Origin: Trichosphaerium sp. ATCC 40318
Lineage: Eukaryota; Discosea; Flabellinia; Trichosidae
Assembly (NCBI GenBank): GCA_038496445.1
Contig: JALMLS010000093.1
Location: 62,001-126,000, forward strand
Reading direction: 5' to 3'
Length of the DNA stretch: 64,000 nucleotides
The notes beneath the pieces were generated by a model. It was not told the DNA's origin, made no database searches, and saw nothing but the letters and a program-made list of their open reading frames with translations. Shown one piece after another: positions 1 through 12,089 of this stretch; within the stretch, counting starts at the first letter, position 1; each line of letters begins with the position of its first letter. Position numbers and translations under genes: made by a program.

Positions 1-1156
1 AAACAGACAATATACATGCTTTTCTCTAAGACAGCAAACGTCAGTAAAAAACAAAAGCTATAAAGACAAGAAATTATGTTTGTAGTTGGTAGAAAGCCTT
101 TACTACTTACCTCAGATATGTCAGCATTGCGGCATGCTTTTCGCTGCGCGATTCACTAGTAAGACTATCTAGATAAACTGGAACAGGCACAGGCTCCTCC
201 TCTTCCTCTTCAACTTGCTCTAAAAGAAACCTGATTAGACGTCAAACGAAATTTCAAAAAATTACCTAATGCATGAAACTCAGCCAGTAATGCTGATGGA
301 TACTCGATTTCAGCGTCCTCGTCAAGATGTCTTATCGTTTTTATCATTTGAAGGATCTGGTACTTCACCCTTAATCATCAAAATTAGTAAACAATACGGA
401 AACAACTGTTAAAAAAGGAAGTGTTTTGAAGATACTTCTCGCGGTCGTCTTGTCAATGCTGACGCAATGTGGAGATCATTCACGTTTTATAGGGGTACTC
501 ACCTTTTATCTTTAAACTGAGCCTTCATTCGTGACTGAAAACTAGATAAAGCAACACGTGTTTGTATTTGTTTTGTTTTCACATCAATCTTATCAAGTAA
601 CTTCTTTTTTTCTTTTGAATAGACTTCTGAGACTGGTAACCCAAACCAGTACGTCCCATTTTAAGATCAACACCAATAGGATCTTGATGCTTAGGTCTAG
701 TTTTACCAATCTTCATACCAGGCCTAAAGACATCGCGTCAAGTGCCATTCAACGAAAATTTGAGTTTCCCGAAAAAGCAAAAAATAGGAAAAAGTTCAAT
801 GCGTTTTCACGTGATCAAAGACCCATTTTTTGATTTCTTACTTGTATCCCATCATTGCCAGTAACTTGAATCCTTTATTGTCGCTATCAAGTTTTTTTTC
901 AAGTGCTGTTTCACGTTGTTTTACTTCTTGTTTTGCAATTTCTTTCTTTGTAAGCCGTTTTTTGCTGTTTATTATTCTTTTTTTTTTAATTTCTTCGTTT
1001 TGCGCCCAACGTGGTCTCTTACGTTTACGTGTCTTGTCTTTTACCTCTGCTGCTTGTAAAAAAGCATCTAAACGTGTAAATACGTAATATTGGGTATATA
1101 TGCTGTTTTAAATAAGTACCAGACATATAATCGTCTTCTGGGGCGTCAGAAGCCAT
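1..1156 (-). CDS. GPATCH11: G-patch domain protein, GPATCH11-like (partial)
   Basis: The protein starts at 1156 and opens MASDAPEDDYMSDAF, matching the EDYMSD-type start of the GPATCH11/CCDC75 family. Exons seen: 1156-1120, 1067-842, 723 to about 490, two short ones near 390-270 and 235-110, and the start of another at the window edge. A lysine-rich helix leads into the G-patch (KLLAMMGYKPGMKIGK ... GRTGLG), and the last visible exons end MLTYLREKHVYCLF, like the family's C-terminal YLREEHLYCIWC. G-patch proteins typically bind RNA and activate DEAH helicases; this member's exact role is inferred. The reading frame breaks just after the G-patch at the GGG run (640-642 on the plus strand). Either one base is missing, or a 20-26 nt intron starting GTACTGG is removed. 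The 3' end lies outside the window. Confidence 0.85.
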
Positions 1157-1476
1157 TTGGGAAAGAACGGAAGGATTTCCTGTTGTATCTCGCTCAAAAG
1201 CACCTAGCTACTTATGAGTGTGCCTAATTTTACAATGGTACATGCAACAGGACGCTTTCATACAATCTACCCGCGTAAATGGCTTAACAGTGCAGACTTA
1301 AAAAAACACTGAGCACTTTTTTTCGTTTCGGTTTTTCGAACTTGCCACCTCCTGTAGTAATTAATCAATTACAGCTTTCAATACGAGCTAGTTTTAGACT
1401 TCAGTTTATTTAACCAGTTCTAACTACAACATTGATGCATGGTCACGTGACGCGGGACAGAGGCTTGGTTTTTCAG
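1157..1476. promoter_or_regulatory. Intergenic region upstream of the G-patch gene
   Basis: About 320 bp between the G-patch start and the stop of the next minus-strand gene. It must hold the promoter of the G-patch gene and the 3' end of its neighbour. A CACGTG palindrome (in GTCACGTGAC) lies near 1442-1451. No TATA box or other clear element was recognised. Confidence 0.4.
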
Positions 1477-3548
1477 TTATTTATCCCTAGAGAGTACCAT
1501 TTTATACAATTTATCAAAGTTTTCCAGCTCCTTTGTGAGTGCCTCTTCATCTTCAGAAAGCTCATCAATCTTTCCCTCGTTAGTACCATTGAAAAACAAT
1601 AAAACAGTACAAAATTTACTGTACATAAAAGTGATAAAGAGAGCGTACCTCGGCTTCAATATACTTTTTGAAATCATTAAACTTTTTTGTCCAACCGGTT
1701 TTATCTAATTATTTTGTTAGCCAGGGAGACGTTAGAAACAAACAAAGTACTATTACCTCCTGCGCTTAAGTAGCTCTTAATAAACCGAACATATCGTGTG
1801 AGAAGTATCGCTTTACGCACACATGCGTTTTCGAAATAATCAGTGTCCTTGAAGAGCAAATAAGTACAAAAACTAAGGAGTCTATTTATGCTAACCGTTG
1901 CTTTTGGAAATTCAATCTGTGTTGAGAATTGATGTTTCTCGTCTTCTCTAGTGACATACGAAGTACTAAAACATAAGTAAGGCGACACAAAATGCGAGCA
2001 GAAGTCTGGTAGAACAAAAGCAAGTACGTACTCAACTGAAAAACTGAACCCATCTTCAGACTTTGTAGAAACCTTAACAAGTATGACACCACCTTTGGTT
2101 CTACCATTATCAAGCAAACTAGGGCTCGAACTAGACATTGTACATAGCACTCCGTCTTTTGGAATCTCATTACCTAAATAAAGAATAAAGACACGTGATT
2201 TCGATGTTGAAAGAAAAAAAAAAACTGAAGGAGAGCAACCTCGTACCTGGTGAACCATATACATATTCTGGAATGACATCAGAGCTGGTTGTTTTTATTT
2301 GAGCGTCAAAAACATCCATTGTAGTGATATAATCAAACTCCTCATTCATCAACTTTGAGAACTCCTTTGGTGTATTAACAGAGAAGTAATTACACCCTTT
2401 TACTGATGAAATGCATTCAACAGCATCGGTATCAAAGTTCGTTCCCATGCCGACAAAAGATGAGTATATCCCTTCTGCTGCAGCCTTTTGGAATTGACCT
2501 CTTAATCCTCTATCAAACTCACGCTACAAAAGACATTAACACCATATTTCAAACGAAAACAACAGCCGCAACACAAAGGTAGAACTGGTGAATTGTTACG
2601 TACTTTTCCAATCAACATATCCGTGAAGAAGAACATTCTTCGGTCTCTACCTTTCTCTTGCTTTGCTCCTCGAAGCATAGCGCATCCTGCTTCAAAACCT
2701 ATGAATGTGGTAAGGCAAACAACCTTCTTTTACCATTTGTGGCTTAGTACCTTTAGTGAGTGTTGTGCCTCCTCCTTGTTTAACGTTCATTATCTTCGTA
2801 GAAAGCTCTTGACGGTCTAAGTCTTTCCAGCTTTTTAGTTCTTGTAGAGTTGATGTATCATTATTGAACAAGATCATCCCAAAAGAATCTTTGTCGCTTA
2901 GGTTGTCCAACAATGCTACAACACTTTCATTTGCCACTTGCATCTAAACAAAAAAAAAGAACAATTAAACTTTGATCACGTGGCTGAATAGGCAATTCAC
3001 GTGTTAACATAAATAGCAAAGGGATTTCTCCTCCAGTTCATAAAAGATTGGTTGGTGGCAAGCTTCAACTAAACGGAATTTGACGCCGAGCTCTGCACGT
3101 GTTCTTTTTAAAAAAAGAAAAGTCCATCTCGTACTATTGACTTGCTCCCTCCTTTTCCAAATTTAGAGCCCATAGATCCACTAATGTCCATAACGATTAC
3201 TAAGTCAAGAGGCCATCTACCATTATTTTCATAGAGTCCAGGACCATCCAAGTTTCCAGTCATACCAACACAAACAAAGTTTTCAGTTTTTCCTATTAGC
3301 CGAAATTATGTCAAAATCCGTTATGGTTGTTGTATGTTGTTTTTAGACGCACCGTCTATTGGATCCTTTGTAATAGCGCTGAAAAAGCGAGGAGAGAACG
3401 GTTTTACTTTCTCTTGTTCGCCAACGTTGAAATAATGGTTATGGTAGATACCCTCGTACGCTATACTGCTCGCACTAGGTAATTTATTGGCTGAAAGCTT
3501 TGCGCTAAAGCTCACAACCCCTTTCGCTCCTGACGCCATTTTCCTCAT
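1477..3548 (-). CDS. von Willebrand factor A (VWA) domain protein
   Basis: A spliced minus-strand gene with exons separated by short GTAC- or GTGCG-type introns. The N-terminal exon contains YEGIYHNHYFNVG, a motif of a widespread family of VWA proteins. The next exon gives GRWPLDLVIVMDISGSMGSK: the DISGSMG sequence is the metal-ion-dependent adhesion site (DxSxS), typical of a functional VWA fold. Later exons supply the rest of the fold (SDKDSFGMILFNN, QGGGTTLTKG, FFFTDM, GIYSSFVGMGTNFD). The C-terminal part is hydrophilic and ends KLYKMVLSRDK. There is no signal peptide, so it is probably cytosolic. Translation starts at 3548 (MRKMASG) or at the second ATG nine bases on. The ligand is unknown. 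Confidence 0.8.
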
Positions 3549-3889
3549 TTTTAGTATATTAGTTTTAATATGCTTTCGTTTACTGTGTTTTGGGAAGTGT
3601 TTTGTTTTGGTTACCTTGACATTGTTTTCAGTTAATTGCGAGAGTCTTTGTTTGTAATTCTTGTATTTCGGTCTATAATTTTTTTTACAGAATCACGTTT
3701 CGCTATAGTACCCAATGGTGTTGGCTTGACAAGCAATTTATTAGCTTTAAGTCATGTAAGGCACGTGAACAAACTAATAAGCTAGATGATCCATGTGTGC
3801 CTACGAAGCAAATACTCAGTACGTGTCTTGTTGCTGCTAATGGTATTCCAGAAAACTAAGAGGAATACCAAATCTTTTGCAAAGTGTCA

Positions 3890-4145
3890 GTACATTACAG
3901 GCTCTTTTATCGTGGCACACCACTTTTTGTACTAATAGCGACTAACTGTTTTACCATTCGGATATATTCGTACTTTCCATTAAGTTTCCCGTTGATGTAC
4001 TAATTTACCATCATTGAAACATTGCTTGTACTCTCCATCAAGAATACCGTTTATGTAGTAACAGTGGAGTTTCCTAAGTATTCCTCACAAAACCTTATTA
4101 CTCAATATATTTTCCTACTATTTTCCATTTCTGTATGTTAGTTGG
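3890..4145 (-). pseudogene. Decayed MORN-variant (YwqK-like) repeat fragment
   Basis: The minus strand encodes pieces of the same repeat seen intact at 39532-40608: a clear unit reading LHCYYINGILDGEYKQCFND, then a frame change into INGKLNGKYEYI, and upstream a piece reading YRNGK then GKYIE with stops between. Repeat spacing is kept but the frame is broken several times and no start codon fits. It is best read as a degraded paralogue. The surrounding 3549-4462 shows no other gene. Confidence 0.65.
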
Positions 4146-4462
4146 AAGGGTCGCAACCAACATTTCGAATTCAACATGAAGACAAATTGGGAGACTATAT
4201 TTGAAAGCGCTTTTTACCGCAACATCTAACCTTTATCTCTAACACTTATCGGTTTCAATGTAAAATACTGAATTTTCACCACAGCTTATCGCAACTTAAA
4301 TAGTGTTGTCCAGACGTTTACAGAGTTTAGTTTATATACAAGGAACCAACTCTGAATTATTAGAAACCGGGATTCAAGAATGAACCTCATAGAACAATGT
4401 CTTATTAATGTTATAACGATACAAGCTAATAAACACGTGTTTATTAAAGGGGAGGAGGAGGT

Positions 4463-5552
4463 CTATTGGTCATCTCCACAGATAGCACAAACGCAGCCCT
4501 CAATAGTTGGGACACAGCCGCGAACTGGCAATGGGAATCCGAGATTTGCCAACATCCACGTGCACTCTCTAGTAGGCAAGCATGACGTTTCTGTTTCTGG
4601 GTGGCAAGTGTGATGTGTAATAGGATCATCCGCTACTTCACAGAGACAAGTTACTTTGATCGTTCCTACAAAACCCCTTGTTAACAAAACCAATGTTTTA
4701 GTTCGAAAAACAGTACCATCTGAAGCCCACTGTTCGTAGCGCTTGCAGTATGTTAGTCTGTCTACCAATAAACCGCGTTGGTGACAGTTGATATCAACGC
4801 ATCTATCTGTGCTAGGGTCGTAACGACAGCAAGGCTATTTAACTGAGTTAAAAAGTGAGCAATAGACCTAAGGCTTACTTCATCAATAGGAGTTGGTGGG
4901 CGAGTTGGTACTGGAGGTTTGGTTGGTGGTTTTGTAGAAACAGGTGCGATTGTAGTAGTTGGCGCATTTGTACCCTCACAACAGCAGCAAGCACAAGTAG
5001 CTTCGGTGCGATGGTATTCATTGTTTGGGCAGCACTTTAAAGCGAACAAATCTGTTTCTACCTTGCACTCGCCAACTTCTACAAGTGGGTATCCCATGGC
5101 AATACATTGTCTGTAAGCAGGTGTTTCGTTAGTAACTGGAATTCTTTAATGTACAGAAAGAGTGCGTACGCTCTACAGTCTTGTTCTGCTTGATCTAGGG
5201 CGTCTTCGACTGTAATAGTTTTATTACAATCTACAGAGATGGCTACTTGCGAAAGTACTGGAACACAAGGTTCAGGAACAGGGTTAGGTGCCTTTGTTGG
5301 TGCTATCGTTACGTCTCTGCACTCGCATCCACAAGTTGTTCCTGCAGGTCCAGGGACACAAACTGGGAAAGAGAACGGAGGACAGTTGGTTGAAGTTACG
5401 ACACATTGACCGGTAGCAGGATCAGGATCGCAACTGCAGATCTGTGGAGGATTTTAGGTCGTTTTTACAAAAGTGCAAGTGCGTACAGGCTGTGAATACG
5501 AAACGGCAATAAGGACTATGAAGATACAGAAGTACAAAGCAGTAGTTGTCAT
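4463..5552 (-). CDS. Secreted cysteine-rich protein with Pro/Thr linker
   Basis: Exon 1 (from 5552) encodes a signal peptide, MTTTALYFCIFIVLIAVSYS, followed by a GTACGC intron. The mature protein has two cysteine-rich parts: an N-terminal one with CSCDPDPATGQC and CGCECRD, and a C-terminal one ending CVCAICGDDQ. They are joined by a Pro/Thr-rich spacer (TTTIAPVSTKPPTKPPVPTR) that would be extended and probably O-glycosylated. One internal intron has a perfect yeast-like branch site, TTACTAACG, near 5120. No known domain was recognised. The layout fits an extracellular matrix, wall or adhesion protein; that role is inference. Confidence 0.75.
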
Positions 5553-5763
5553 TGTTGTTATTGTTCTAGAGACTGAATAAAAAAAGTATACCACTGTTGT
5601 TGACTGTTGAGAATGTGAATTCTAGGAGATTATAGGTACGTTAAATATGGCCTAAATAAAGATACGATTGAAGACTCACGAGATTTTTTTGACATGACGT
5701 GTAAGAAAATAGTTCTGTGATTATTATATATCAAGAAACGTGAACCGCAAGTTGAATAAGGTT

Positions 5764-6340
5764 TCACAACAAAGTTGTCTTTTCAATGATTTCACGTGAA
5801 CTTTTTACCAAGACATTTCGACGCAAGCCAGGTATACAAACGTTATGGATTGGTGCTAAAGAAAGATACTGAGCGAAAGGATGTTCTCGGAGAAAGACTT
5901 TGCTAAAAAAAACCAACAGACAACTGTCGCCAACAGTGGGTATATCGGAACTCCACAGTCCGTTCACGAGAGTTATCTGAAACTGTGGTTTGCCGCAGTG
6001 TTTCTTCTTTTCAACCATCGTAATACCTGTACTTAAACAGCGCGTAATTCGCCTCCAGTGTGTTGTCGGTTAGCAGGCATCACACCATACACTGAACAGA
6101 TGTGAGACATTTTTGTAAAAACTTTATGCATCATGCATTTTGGATGCACTTGCGGAATCAGCCTTTTACAGAAGCCAAGTTGCGGTGTATGTATAATCTA
6201 CTGTCGTTCGTTTGCAGTACATCATAAAATGACAGTACATTCATACTCGTGAATTGTTGAGAAGGAGGCTTCTTTCCCGGAAAGTCATCTTTCGCCAGCC
6301 AATAAAAAATACACCTTCGCCCGCAATGATCGCAACTCAC
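5764..6340 (-). CDS. Unresolved small cysteine-containing gene
   Basis: Two open stretches lie on the minus strand. One starts MSCDHCGRRCIFYWLAKDDF at 6340; the other runs 6018-5764 and contains HCGKPQFQITLVNGLWSS. GTAC-type donors and AG acceptors between them allow splicing (for example a possible intron from about 6240 to 6200), but I could not find one model that keeps frame throughout. The CxxC...C start could bind zinc. No family was recognised. It may be two genes, one gene, or a decaying gene. Confidence 0.3.
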
Positions 6341-6491
6341 TCAAGGCAGCTGGTCATGATTGACTACGTATTGGTTTCTCGTAGTATACACATTACATAG
6401 CGAAGTATGATACTATTGAATATTCACGGCAACCAACACTTCACGATGATCATCGTAACACGACTTGAAAAAAATTGTCATTTTACTATTT

Positions 6492-7636
6492 TTACACTTT
6501 TGTTTGAACTTGTTTTAAGATATCAATTAATTGCTCATTGTCCTCTGTCTTTGGGATTGTATCAACGCAAGCATCAACTCTGCTTTTAACTCCAGACTGA
6601 GTAACAACATCAGCACTTGCAGGATAAAACACCAATGTCTTCAACAAATCAGCGACCTATTAAAAAAAAAGCATCAGCAACAATCACGTGTTTTTTTTGT
6701 TTGACAAAAAACGAAGCTTGAACGTACTTTTTCTTGGACATCCAAGTCATCTTCTTTTTGTATAATACCATCAAAAGTCATAAAGAAATTACTTTTTAAC
6801 ATAGCATTTTTGATACTATCGCTTTGAATACAAAGACGATTCAAAAGATGTAAAATTTTTCTAAGCTCTGTTGTTGATGCTATTTGAAGCAATCCAGTAA
6901 GGCTAGAAACACCATTTAGCGCCTCAAAGGCACTTAAAGCTTCTGGATAATTCTTTATGATACCTAATGAACATATTAGAGGCCATACAAGAACGAGAAA
7001 ACTCAGAAATGGAAACTTACCAGAAATTGCATAAATGATCTTCGCTCGGACTTTGCTTGAAGTTCCTTCATCCAACATTTTGACAAGCGAATCTAATGCA
7101 TTTGATTCAAACATCTAAGGATGTTTGAGTGAGTTGAGAATGTCTAGCAAGGACTTACGCTTTTTTGTACTTCTGGATTGTTCTGAGATGCTGATGCTAT
7201 AATCCATGCTGCCCAGTACACAAAATCGTTGTCAGGCGACTTTAAAGCTTCAAGTATTGCTGGGAAGCCACCAATTTTAACAAAACCTTGTGGTTTGTGT
7301 AAGTCGACTAAAAACGTTAATTAACGCGTTTTACGCACTCTTTGCGTTATCTATGTCCTCCACGAAGTACTGAAGTGCTTCTAAGCATGATATTTTGGAA
7401 TCCTTTGTTGTAGTCTTTGGATACGCTTTTAATATCTCTCTCATGCGATCTACGTCGCTTACGCATACTTTTTTGTATAATTCTTCAAAAGCCTAACAAA
7501 AACGCGTAAATACGCAATAAATTGGGTTAACATGCTCCTGACGTACTGCTATTTTACTTTCGTCAGTAACGTCAACATTATTTGCTGCCTGTGGGTTAGC
7601 GCCATTTTGTATGGCCCAATTCAATAGTGGATTCAT
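6492..7636 (-). CDS. Hsp70 nucleotide exchange factor, FES1/HspBP1-like
   Basis: It starts at 7636 with MNPLLNWAIQNGANPQ, the typical FES1 opening (about ten residues around LLxWxI, then N-rich). The rest is a set of armadillo-type helices: ALQYFVEDIDNAK, GGFPAILEALKSPDNDFVYW, FESNALDSLVKMLDEGTSSK, GVSSLTGLLQIASTTELRKI. It ends EQLIDILKQVQTKV at 6492. Members of this family wrap around the Hsp70 ATP-binding lobe and release ADP. The conserved middle reads NDFVYWAAWIIASASQNNPE, matching the family's second armadillo repeat. At least five short introns are present. The product is expected in the cytosol. Confidence 0.85.
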
Positions 7637-7921
7637 CGTTAGGTTGTTTAAGAATGTTTACAAGGCATAAAGCGAAAATAAACGAAATTTCTACAATCAT
7701 TCACCCAAGTACCAAACTAAATTTCACTAAAAATCCGCGTGAAACTAGCAATAATTCGCACTTTTTGTGACAAAAAAGACATGTATTTTACAAGGAAATA
7801 GGGTTTGACTGCCTTTAGTGAGGTACTTCTGTTTCAATCAGTTCCTCACAGGAACTTGGACCTATCGCAGGAACTCAGTCTTAGGAACTTATCCAATTGT
7901 ATTTTATACAAACCAGTTCTA
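7637..7921. promoter_or_regulatory. Divergent intergenic region
   Basis: Sits between the minus-strand FES1-like gene and the plus-strand small ORF, so it should carry both promoters. It is AT-rich with a repeated GGAACT/AGGAAC pattern near 7840-7890. No recognised element. Confidence 0.3.
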
Positions 7922-8203
7922 ATGGCACATATCTGCAAGCAAATCAGGGAATCGCTCATCAGACCCCACTACGCTACACATGGACCTTGGGTATATGATA
8001 AGTTTGTAGTGATTAGAGTAGACAGAAGGATAAAAGACACGTGGGGATACCTGACTACAATTAAATACGAAGTGTATGGCGAAGATGGTACCCAACAAAT
8101 CATTGAGCACAAGTCCAAAAGTGCCCCTGCCTCGATGAAAATAACTGCTGCAAGAACAAATGCGTTTTGTACTGCACGTTTTGGTGTTAATCCAGGGTTA
8201 TAG
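7922..8203 (+). CDS. Hypothetical small protein (about 93 aa)
   Basis: An uninterrupted ORF starting ATGGCACAT at 7922 and ending GVNPGL. The sequence is balanced and globular-looking (GPWVYDKFVVIRVDRRIKDT, TIKYEVYGEDGTQQIIEH), with alternating hydrophobic residues that suggest beta strands. I do not recognise the family. The frame is open upstream to about 7805, so an upstream exon is possible. It converges on the acyl-CoA synthetase gene (stop at 8367) with a 163-bp gap. Confidence 0.5.
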   Translation: MAHICKQIRESLIRPHYATHGPWVYDKFVVIRVDRRIKDTWGYLTTIKYEVYGEDGTQQIIEHKSKSAPASMKITAARTNAFCTARFGVNPGL

Positions 8204-8366
8204 AACGTTGTATCAACCTTAAGCCTCACATATTTACGGCATTCAATATAAATAAACTTTTTTTTTGAAACAACAGAATTGTTAAAAGGCTTTGGAAGAA
8301 AATAACAACAACCAAAGTTGAAGTGATTGAAACTACTTTATTTCATTGTAGTTAATAGTGTTTTCT

Positions 8367-11300
8367 TTACACACGGATTTTACCAGCGATAATATCATCA
8401 TGCATATCTTTAGTGAGACGAACAAAACTTTTTGATTTATCATCACGAAAGTATAAATCATCAGTTACTCCACTTGGATCGAATCCTTCTTTCTGGAGTG
8501 TCACTTTTCTGTACTTGTATGTACTTGTCTTTTCTAAAGAGGATAATACGCGAAGGAACAATGGACAAGCATAAAGAGGAAGCTCTGCAGTACAGCTAGA
8601 AAACAGGTATAAGCAACGCTAAAAGCCTAAAAAAAACATGTCGAACGTACTATTTATAGAAGCCTTCCAAAGCGCTTTCTACGTCATCCTCAACAATAAT
8701 TGCAGCCATGCCTGCTCTTCCTTCAAGTGATCCAACAGTTACACCGTAAACAGCTGCCTCAGCGATTCCCTAGGTACACATAAGCGATTTGAAAAGAGAA
8801 CCTGTAACCAACGTTATGAAGTGCCAAAATTTCTCCTACTTCGTTGGTCGCGACATTTTCACCTTTTTTCTGAGTTAAGCAATCTTGATTTATTCAATAA
8901 ACTAGTACCCTTCCAACGGAATGTATCTCCTATACGGTCTACAAAGAACACATTACCATTCTCATCATACTTGAGAAGATCTCCTGTTCTGAAGAAAGTA
9001 TCGTTTTTCTTTTCAACATTATGTACAATCTAAAAATCATCTTAATTGAGGACGGACAACATAGATCTGTACTGATAAATATGAAGTACCTTTTTGCTAG
9101 ATGCCTCTTTGGATGTATATTCACCAAACTCTTTCAAAGGGTCTAGTAGGATCGTATTAGTATTCGCTCAAAAATTTTTTTTTTTGGTGTAGAAAAAACG
9201 TGGTTTTACGTACTTCCTTTTTCGAGCTGTCCTAAAACTTCCCCAACCTCGTTAGGCCTATAGAGTTATTCTTAAGGTCTGTATCTACATAATAATCCAC
9301 GTACTTGCATTGTATACACAGACCATCTGGACCGCGTATGAGTTCTTGTTTTTCGACGTCGAATCGAACAAATCTACCAGCGCTAGATTGAACTGTTAGT
9401 AAAATAAATCAACAAGGCTATGAAAATCACGTGCTGGTAAAGTTTCTCTATAACCTTAGATCTATATCCAACGCTCTTATCAACATTAAACATGTTCACA
9501 TAACCGACAGGTGATTCTGTTGCGGCTATAAAACAAATAAAATAAGTAACATTTGAATAAAGAGATTTCTGTTGAAGTCGTTTATACCATAAAATTCACC
9601 AATCTTGCCAATATTAAATCGTGTTTTGAAATTCGCCCAGATATCAGGACGTAGTCCATTACCAACGGCTAAACGGACTTTATGTTTCTTGTCATTAGGC
9701 GACGGTTCAGTCGCAATGAGATATCGGCAAATCTCGCCTAAATACTTGCGTTAAACATCAAAAATATTGGTTGGCAATCAAACAAAAAACAATGGGATGT
9801 ATGGCTTACCGATATATTGTATAACTGTACAATTATATTTAGCACAATCTGAAAAGAAATTCCTAGCAGAGAATTTCTTTCTAAGTACCAAGTGACCACC
9901 AGTATACCTACATCACGTGATTAAAAAAATTAAGTTATTTTACAAAAAAACCAAGAAAATATCAAATACGTACCATGAGGTACCTAGACCAATCAAGCCA
10001 GCGGCAGAGTGATATAGAGGAAGAGTACAATATATAACCTAGATAAGAAAAGTTAGAAAATAGGAAATCTAGTAGTTGTCTTGCATCATCAGCTTTGATA
10101 TCAAGGAGATTACTGAAGCCACATCCGGCTACAAAGAAACGAATCGATTTAACTTTAGAAGCCTAAATTACATGTTAAGTGCATGTCTTTTTTTGCATAA
10201 GTTAATACATACCTTTGGCATACCAGTTGTACCACTAGTAAAGATGAAAAAAGCAGTGTCAATGGTAGTTCTTTCTAAATAATTGAGTTAAATTTCCGGT
10301 TTGTTTTAGTCAATGAACTCACTGTTTCTTAGCTCTTTAGAAGGCCTCTTAGAAGATTTTTTCTCAAGTATAGGATCTAAGCTTATCATTGAATCTTCTT
10401 CTCCTCCATAAACGAACCAGTCCCCAGAGAAATCAGACTCTAAGCACAATTAATGATAATCAAAAAAAATTCAAAGAAAGTAATATTTTCTTACGTAGTG
10501 GCTTTGCGTTTGATACTAGGTCTTTTGAGACAACGTATAATTTTGCTTTGGATATACTCAAACAATGTGACAACTGTTTTCCTATCGAATAAAGTCATTA
10601 AAACAAAGGAAGAGGGAGAGCTTTTTCGAAGTAAAAATGAATGTAATCTAACTTTAGTTCCGACTGTAAAAGCCCTGTGCAGGGTCACACTCGGTTCAAA
10701 GTTAAACATGTCAATTTACAAGCTGAGAAGATGACATTCTTGATATAAAATAAAAGTGTTGGTACCCTTGAGGTGAGTATTTATGAGCGCAATCTCGACT
10801 CCTATTTTTGAAAATCCAAGCAAGAAGAAAACAAAACTTGGTCCATTCTCCATTAACAATGCCACAGAGTCACCTGTACAAAAGATTTAAATTACAACGT
10901 CATTGTGAACGAAAAAAAAAGAGACAAACCAAATAATACCTTGCCGCAGACCAGCGTCGTGAGCCCAGTTCGCTATTTTATTGGCACGTTCTTCGATATC
11001 CCCGTAAGTGAAAATATCTTCTCCAGAATTATCTGGTCTTATCCACGTGATCACTGTTATAAAAAAGATGGTTCAGTAATGATATTTAATTGTTGGCTTT
11101 AGATTGCTTTATTTTTCCGCCTTGGACGCACGTACTTTTACGGTCAGTACCACCTGGCAGTTTAGATGTGTGTTCTTCCCAGACATCAGCAACTGCCCAC
11201 TTTTTTTTTTGTTTACTAGCGGTGTTTTAGCGTTCGTAAAGTAATGGTAGTATCAGATTTTACAAAAAAAGACGTATTGAAGTTTTTCGCGTCTTTTCGA

Positions 11301-11484
11301 TAAAAAATAATAAATGCCGAAGCCGTTAACACGCGTACTCTTTTATCCAAAAAATAGTTTTAAACGTAAGAATTAACAATTGAAGGTCTCTGTAAATAGA
11401 TGGCGAATTATTGCTCCACCAAGCTAATAACCCGGTTATTGCCGCAATTAAGACTGCAACTATGACAGCAATCACGTTAAACAT
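8367..11484 (-). CDS. Very long-chain acyl-CoA synthetase / fatty acid transport protein (SLC27 family)
   Basis: Activates long or very long fatty acids with ATP and CoA at a membrane. Exon 1 (from 11484) encodes an N-terminal anchor, [20 protein letters not shown], before the enzyme body, as in FATPs. The AMP-binding P-loop reads [10 protein letters not shown] (about 10210-10250). The C-terminal exons read [20 protein letters not shown] with RIGDTFRW, then [20 protein letters not shown] and LQKEGFDPS, diagnostic of the SLC27/FATP branch rather than plain ACSLs. It ends KIRV at 8367. There are about a dozen short introns, and exon 1 ends ...WIKE(D) at a GTACGC donor. The first intron is longer than usual (about 140 nt). 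Confidence 0.9.
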
Positions 11485-12089
11485 GTCGGTGAAATCCTGT
11501 GAAGGTCAGTCAGCTTAAGACATGAACAAGATTGACTTACTTTTAGTTTTTGTCCGGAAGTTCTTTTCGTTTATTTTTTATCTCCTGGAATTGTTGTTTA
11601 CTTTCATTGATGTGTAGTTAGCGCAAGTGCCAGTAAATAATAGCGTAAGGAAGAGATCACGTGATCTCACTAAGAAGTAATAATTGTGTTCCGCGGAACA
11701 GCAAGGGAAACTTGCTGTCACCGAAAATGATGTTTTGTAATGCTAAGTATCACGTGATTATGAGTGATACCCTCCTATGTTACGCTTATTCTTGATGCTT
11801 AATTGCTGATATAAAATCTGACAAACATATTCCAAAATTGTATGTCGTAGTTCTTGGAGTTTCCTCCCGTTTTGGGTTTGTATCACGTGCGAAAAAAAGA
11901 CTCCTCTAAAGCTTTAAAATAGTACGAAAAGAGTTCAGCAAAAAAAAACCAGAAAAATCTTTCGCATTAGACAGGTGGAACTACCATTGTTTTTTTAGGA
12001 CTAAAGCTATTTTTATTTAAATAAAGTGTTTTACGGGTTGGATAAGGATACAAATAATCAATAGGTGATGATAACGAAAACGTGTTCAC
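11485..12089. other. Intergenic region rich in CACGTG palindromes
   Basis: About 600 bp without a convincing gene. It holds three CACGTG copies (near 11649, 11750 and 11884), two inside the longer palindrome ATCACGTGAT. It includes the upstream region of the acyl-CoA synthetase gene and the 3' side of the next minus-strand gene. Confidence 0.4.
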
